Below are positions 6,024 to 7,154 of a stretch of DNA of 7,154 nt, piece after piece. Position 1 is the first letter of the stretch; each line of letters begins with the position of its first letter. The notes beneath the pieces were generated by a model. That model saw nothing but the letters and a program-made list of their open reading frames with translations, was not told the DNA's origin and made no database searches. The stretch is from Bradyrhizobiaceae bacterium. GTDB lineage: Bacteria; Pseudomonadota; Alphaproteobacteria; Rhizobiales; Hyphomicrobiaceae. The DNA lies in assembly GCA_947475855.1 (NCBI GenBank), contig CANJPN010000318.1:1-7154 (forward strand), read 5' to 3'. The position numbers and the translations under genes were made by a program.

Positions 6024-6031
6024 CTCCCTCC
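6024..6031 (-). promoter_or_regulatory. Strong ribosome binding site for the substrate-binding protein
   Basis: GGAGGGAG on the minus strand, 5 bases before ATG 6018. It lies inside the codons that a start at ATG 6039 would use, so it decides for the shorter protein. It is the strongest-looking site in the block, consistent with high production of a periplasmic binding protein. Confidence 0.7.
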
Positions 6032-6113
6032 AGGTTCATTCGATGGAACTTTGACTTCTGCGTGGAAACGTGAAGGCGGAATGCAACTTGCTCTTCCGCA
6101 ATTCGATGTGCGT

Positions 6114-7136
6114 TCAGGCGGCGCCGGCCAAGGTACTCAATTGCGCGATGGCCTTCTGCTTCATGATGCGGCGCAGGCGCATCAGGCCCATATCGTGATC
6201 GTAGAGCAGCTCCCTCTCGCGCGCGTCCGGCTCGAACTCCGCCAACATGCGCCGGTCCTGCTCGAGGACTTCCCAATGCCGCGTCTCGAGGCGGTTCTTG
6301 TAGAGGAAGCGCCAGACGTCGCGCTGCCAACCCGATAGCTTGCGGCAGCGCCAGAAGACGATCGCGGACGTCGTGTCGTCGATCGGCGAACAGGTGCCGA
6401 CGATGTGGAAGTTGCCGCCGGGGCCGCCGGTCTTGGGATAGGGTATTTCGAGACGCAGCCAGTGAGTGCCACTGTCTATGAACTCCGTCCAATCGAAGTT
6501 GACGTCGCGCTGGCCTTCCTTCTCGAAGACGAATCCAGATTGCGTCTCGCGGATGCGGAACTTGGCCTGCGTCTCGCCTTCCGCCATCGAGTGGGACATC
6601 TTGTGAAGGTATGTCCCGTGCATCGGGTCCATCACGTTGTCCATGACATAGCGGTAGTCGCCCTTCCACTCGACGTAACAGGGGAAGTAACTGAATTCGG
6701 GCGAGGTCAATTGCTCGGGAAGCTCGAACTTGGATGGAACAGCCTGCGCGTCGGCACCGACGAAGCCGAATATCATTCCGGCATGTTCCTCGATGGGGAA
6801 AGAGCGCGTCGCCTTCATGCCTTCCAACTTGCAACCGGGGCTGCCGGGCACCCGCACCGCGACGCCATTGCGATCGACTTCGACGCCGTGGTAATCGCAC
6901 TGGATACGGTCGCCCAACGGCTTGCCGAGAGAGAGCGGCGCGCCGCGATGGGGGCAGTGATCCTCGAGTGCGGCGAGTTTGCCGGATGCATCGCGCCACA
7001 GAGCGATCTTGTATCCGCAGCGGCAGATCGAAATCGGCTTCTCCTTCACAAAGCTGGAAGGGCAGAAGGCATACCACATATCGCGGATGCCTTTCCTAAG
7101 CAGCTTTTCTACCGCCTCGTTCGTGGGCTGCGCCAT
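6114..7136 (-). CDS. Rieske [2Fe-2S] non-heme iron oxygenase, alpha subunit
   Basis: Catalytic subunit of an aromatic-ring-hydroxylating or O/N-demethylating oxygenase, 340 residues, a length typical of the VanA/phthalate-dioxygenase-like class, shorter than naphthalene-dioxygenase alpha subunits. The Rieske cluster ligands are Cys61 and His63 (CPHRG) and Cys80 and His83 (CDYHG), with the standard 16-residue spacing. The mononuclear iron site is NVMDPMHGTYLH (167-178): Asp170 bridges to the Rieske cluster, His173 and His178 bind iron, and Asp294 in LEQDRRML is the probable third ligand. The enzyme uses O2 with electrons from a reductase, which is not in the window. ATG 7136 has AAGGAG (complement of 7145-7150) 8 bases upstream. 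It is the first gene of the visible block; its promoter would lie beyond the right end. All catalytic residues are intact. The substrate is unknown. Confidence 0.94.
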   Translation of the reverse strand: MAQPTNEAVEKLLRKGIRDMWYAFCPSSFVKEKPISICRCGYKIALWRDASGKLAALEDHCPHRGAPLSLGKPLGDRIQCDYHGVEVDRNGVAVRVPGSPGCKLEGMKATRSFPIEEHAGMIFGFVGADAQAVPSKFELPEQLTSPEFSYFPCYVEWKGDYRYVMDNVMDPMHGTYLHKMSHSMAEGETQAKFRIRETQSGFVFEKEGQRDVNFDWTEFIDSGTHWLRLEIPYPKTGGPGGNFHIVGTCSPIDDTTSAIVFWRCRKLSGWQRDVWRFLYKNRLETRHWEVLEQDRRMLAEFEPDARERELLYDHDMGLMRLRRIMKQKAIAQLSTLAGAA

Positions 7137-7154
7137 CGTGCGCTCTCCTTCACC

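Noticed and set aside
6019..6113. Possible promoter between the Rieske and binding-protein genes.
   Set aside because: I see no convincing -35/-10 pair or sigma-54 -24/-12 motif in the 95 bases; the only clear signal is the ribosome site at 6024-6031.
5041..7077. A 678-residue open frame joining the Rieske gene region to the binding protein, as if a fusion.
   Set aside because: The upstream part is the Rieske gene read in a different frame: Arg/Pro/Ser-rich with no domain. The binding protein has its own strong ribosome site and signal peptide at 6018.
129..7136. Defence system, mobile element or phage cargo.
   Set aside because: No integrase, transposase, nuclease, toxin-antitoxin or CRISPR-like repeat is present; every gene fits metabolism, transport or regulation.

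Overview
This window is a compact, entirely minus-strand gene block from a GC-rich proteobacterium. High G+C, GC-rich third codon positions, short intergenic gaps and the family mix suggest an alphaproteobacterium of the Hyphomicrobiales (Bradyrhizobium/Rhodopseudomonas-like) type. Burkholderiales cannot be excluded from sequence alone. No RNA genes, CRISPR array, insertion sequence, phage gene or convincing intrinsic terminator is visible, and no stretch longer than about 100 bases lacks a gene.

Read in transcription order (from the right end leftwards), the genes are: a Rieske non-heme iron oxygenase alpha subunit (7136-6114); an SsuA/NMT1-type periplasmic substrate-binding protein (6018-5041); a small palindromic repeat element (about 4951-5040); an SsuC/TauC-type ABC permease (4946-4173); a cupin protein (4124-3573); an alpha/beta hydrolase (3541-2708); an IclR-family regulator (2700-1843); a short-chain dehydrogenase/reductase (SDR)-fold protein (1820-1029); an aspartate-dehydrogenase-family protein (962-129); and the first 31 codons of a gene with a probable Tat or Sec export signal (95-1, running off the window). 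Gaps are 7 to 95 bases and all genes point the same way, so this is most likely one operon or two overlapping transcripts.

The combination looks like a catabolic locus for an imported small molecule. An ABC system captures the substrate, the Rieske enzyme hydroxylates or demethylates it, and the hydrolase, cupin, SDR-like protein and AspDH-like dehydrogenase would act downstream. The embedded IclR protein probably senses the substrate or an intermediate. The substrate cannot be read from the sequence. The ABC ATPase and the reductase/ferredoxin that the Rieske enzyme needs are not in the window.

Three points merit attention. The SDR has lost the Tyr and Lys of YxxxK, and its catalytic Asn position, while keeping the nucleotide-binding motif and Ser. 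The cupin has Arg instead of the motif-2 metal-binding His. An AspDH-family enzyme sits in an aromatic-type catabolic operon, where its real substrate may not be aspartate. From memory, the hydrolase, IclR, SDR and AspDH set resembles an uncharacterised Pseudomonas aeruginosa cluster around PA3505, so this may be a conserved but undescribed pathway module.
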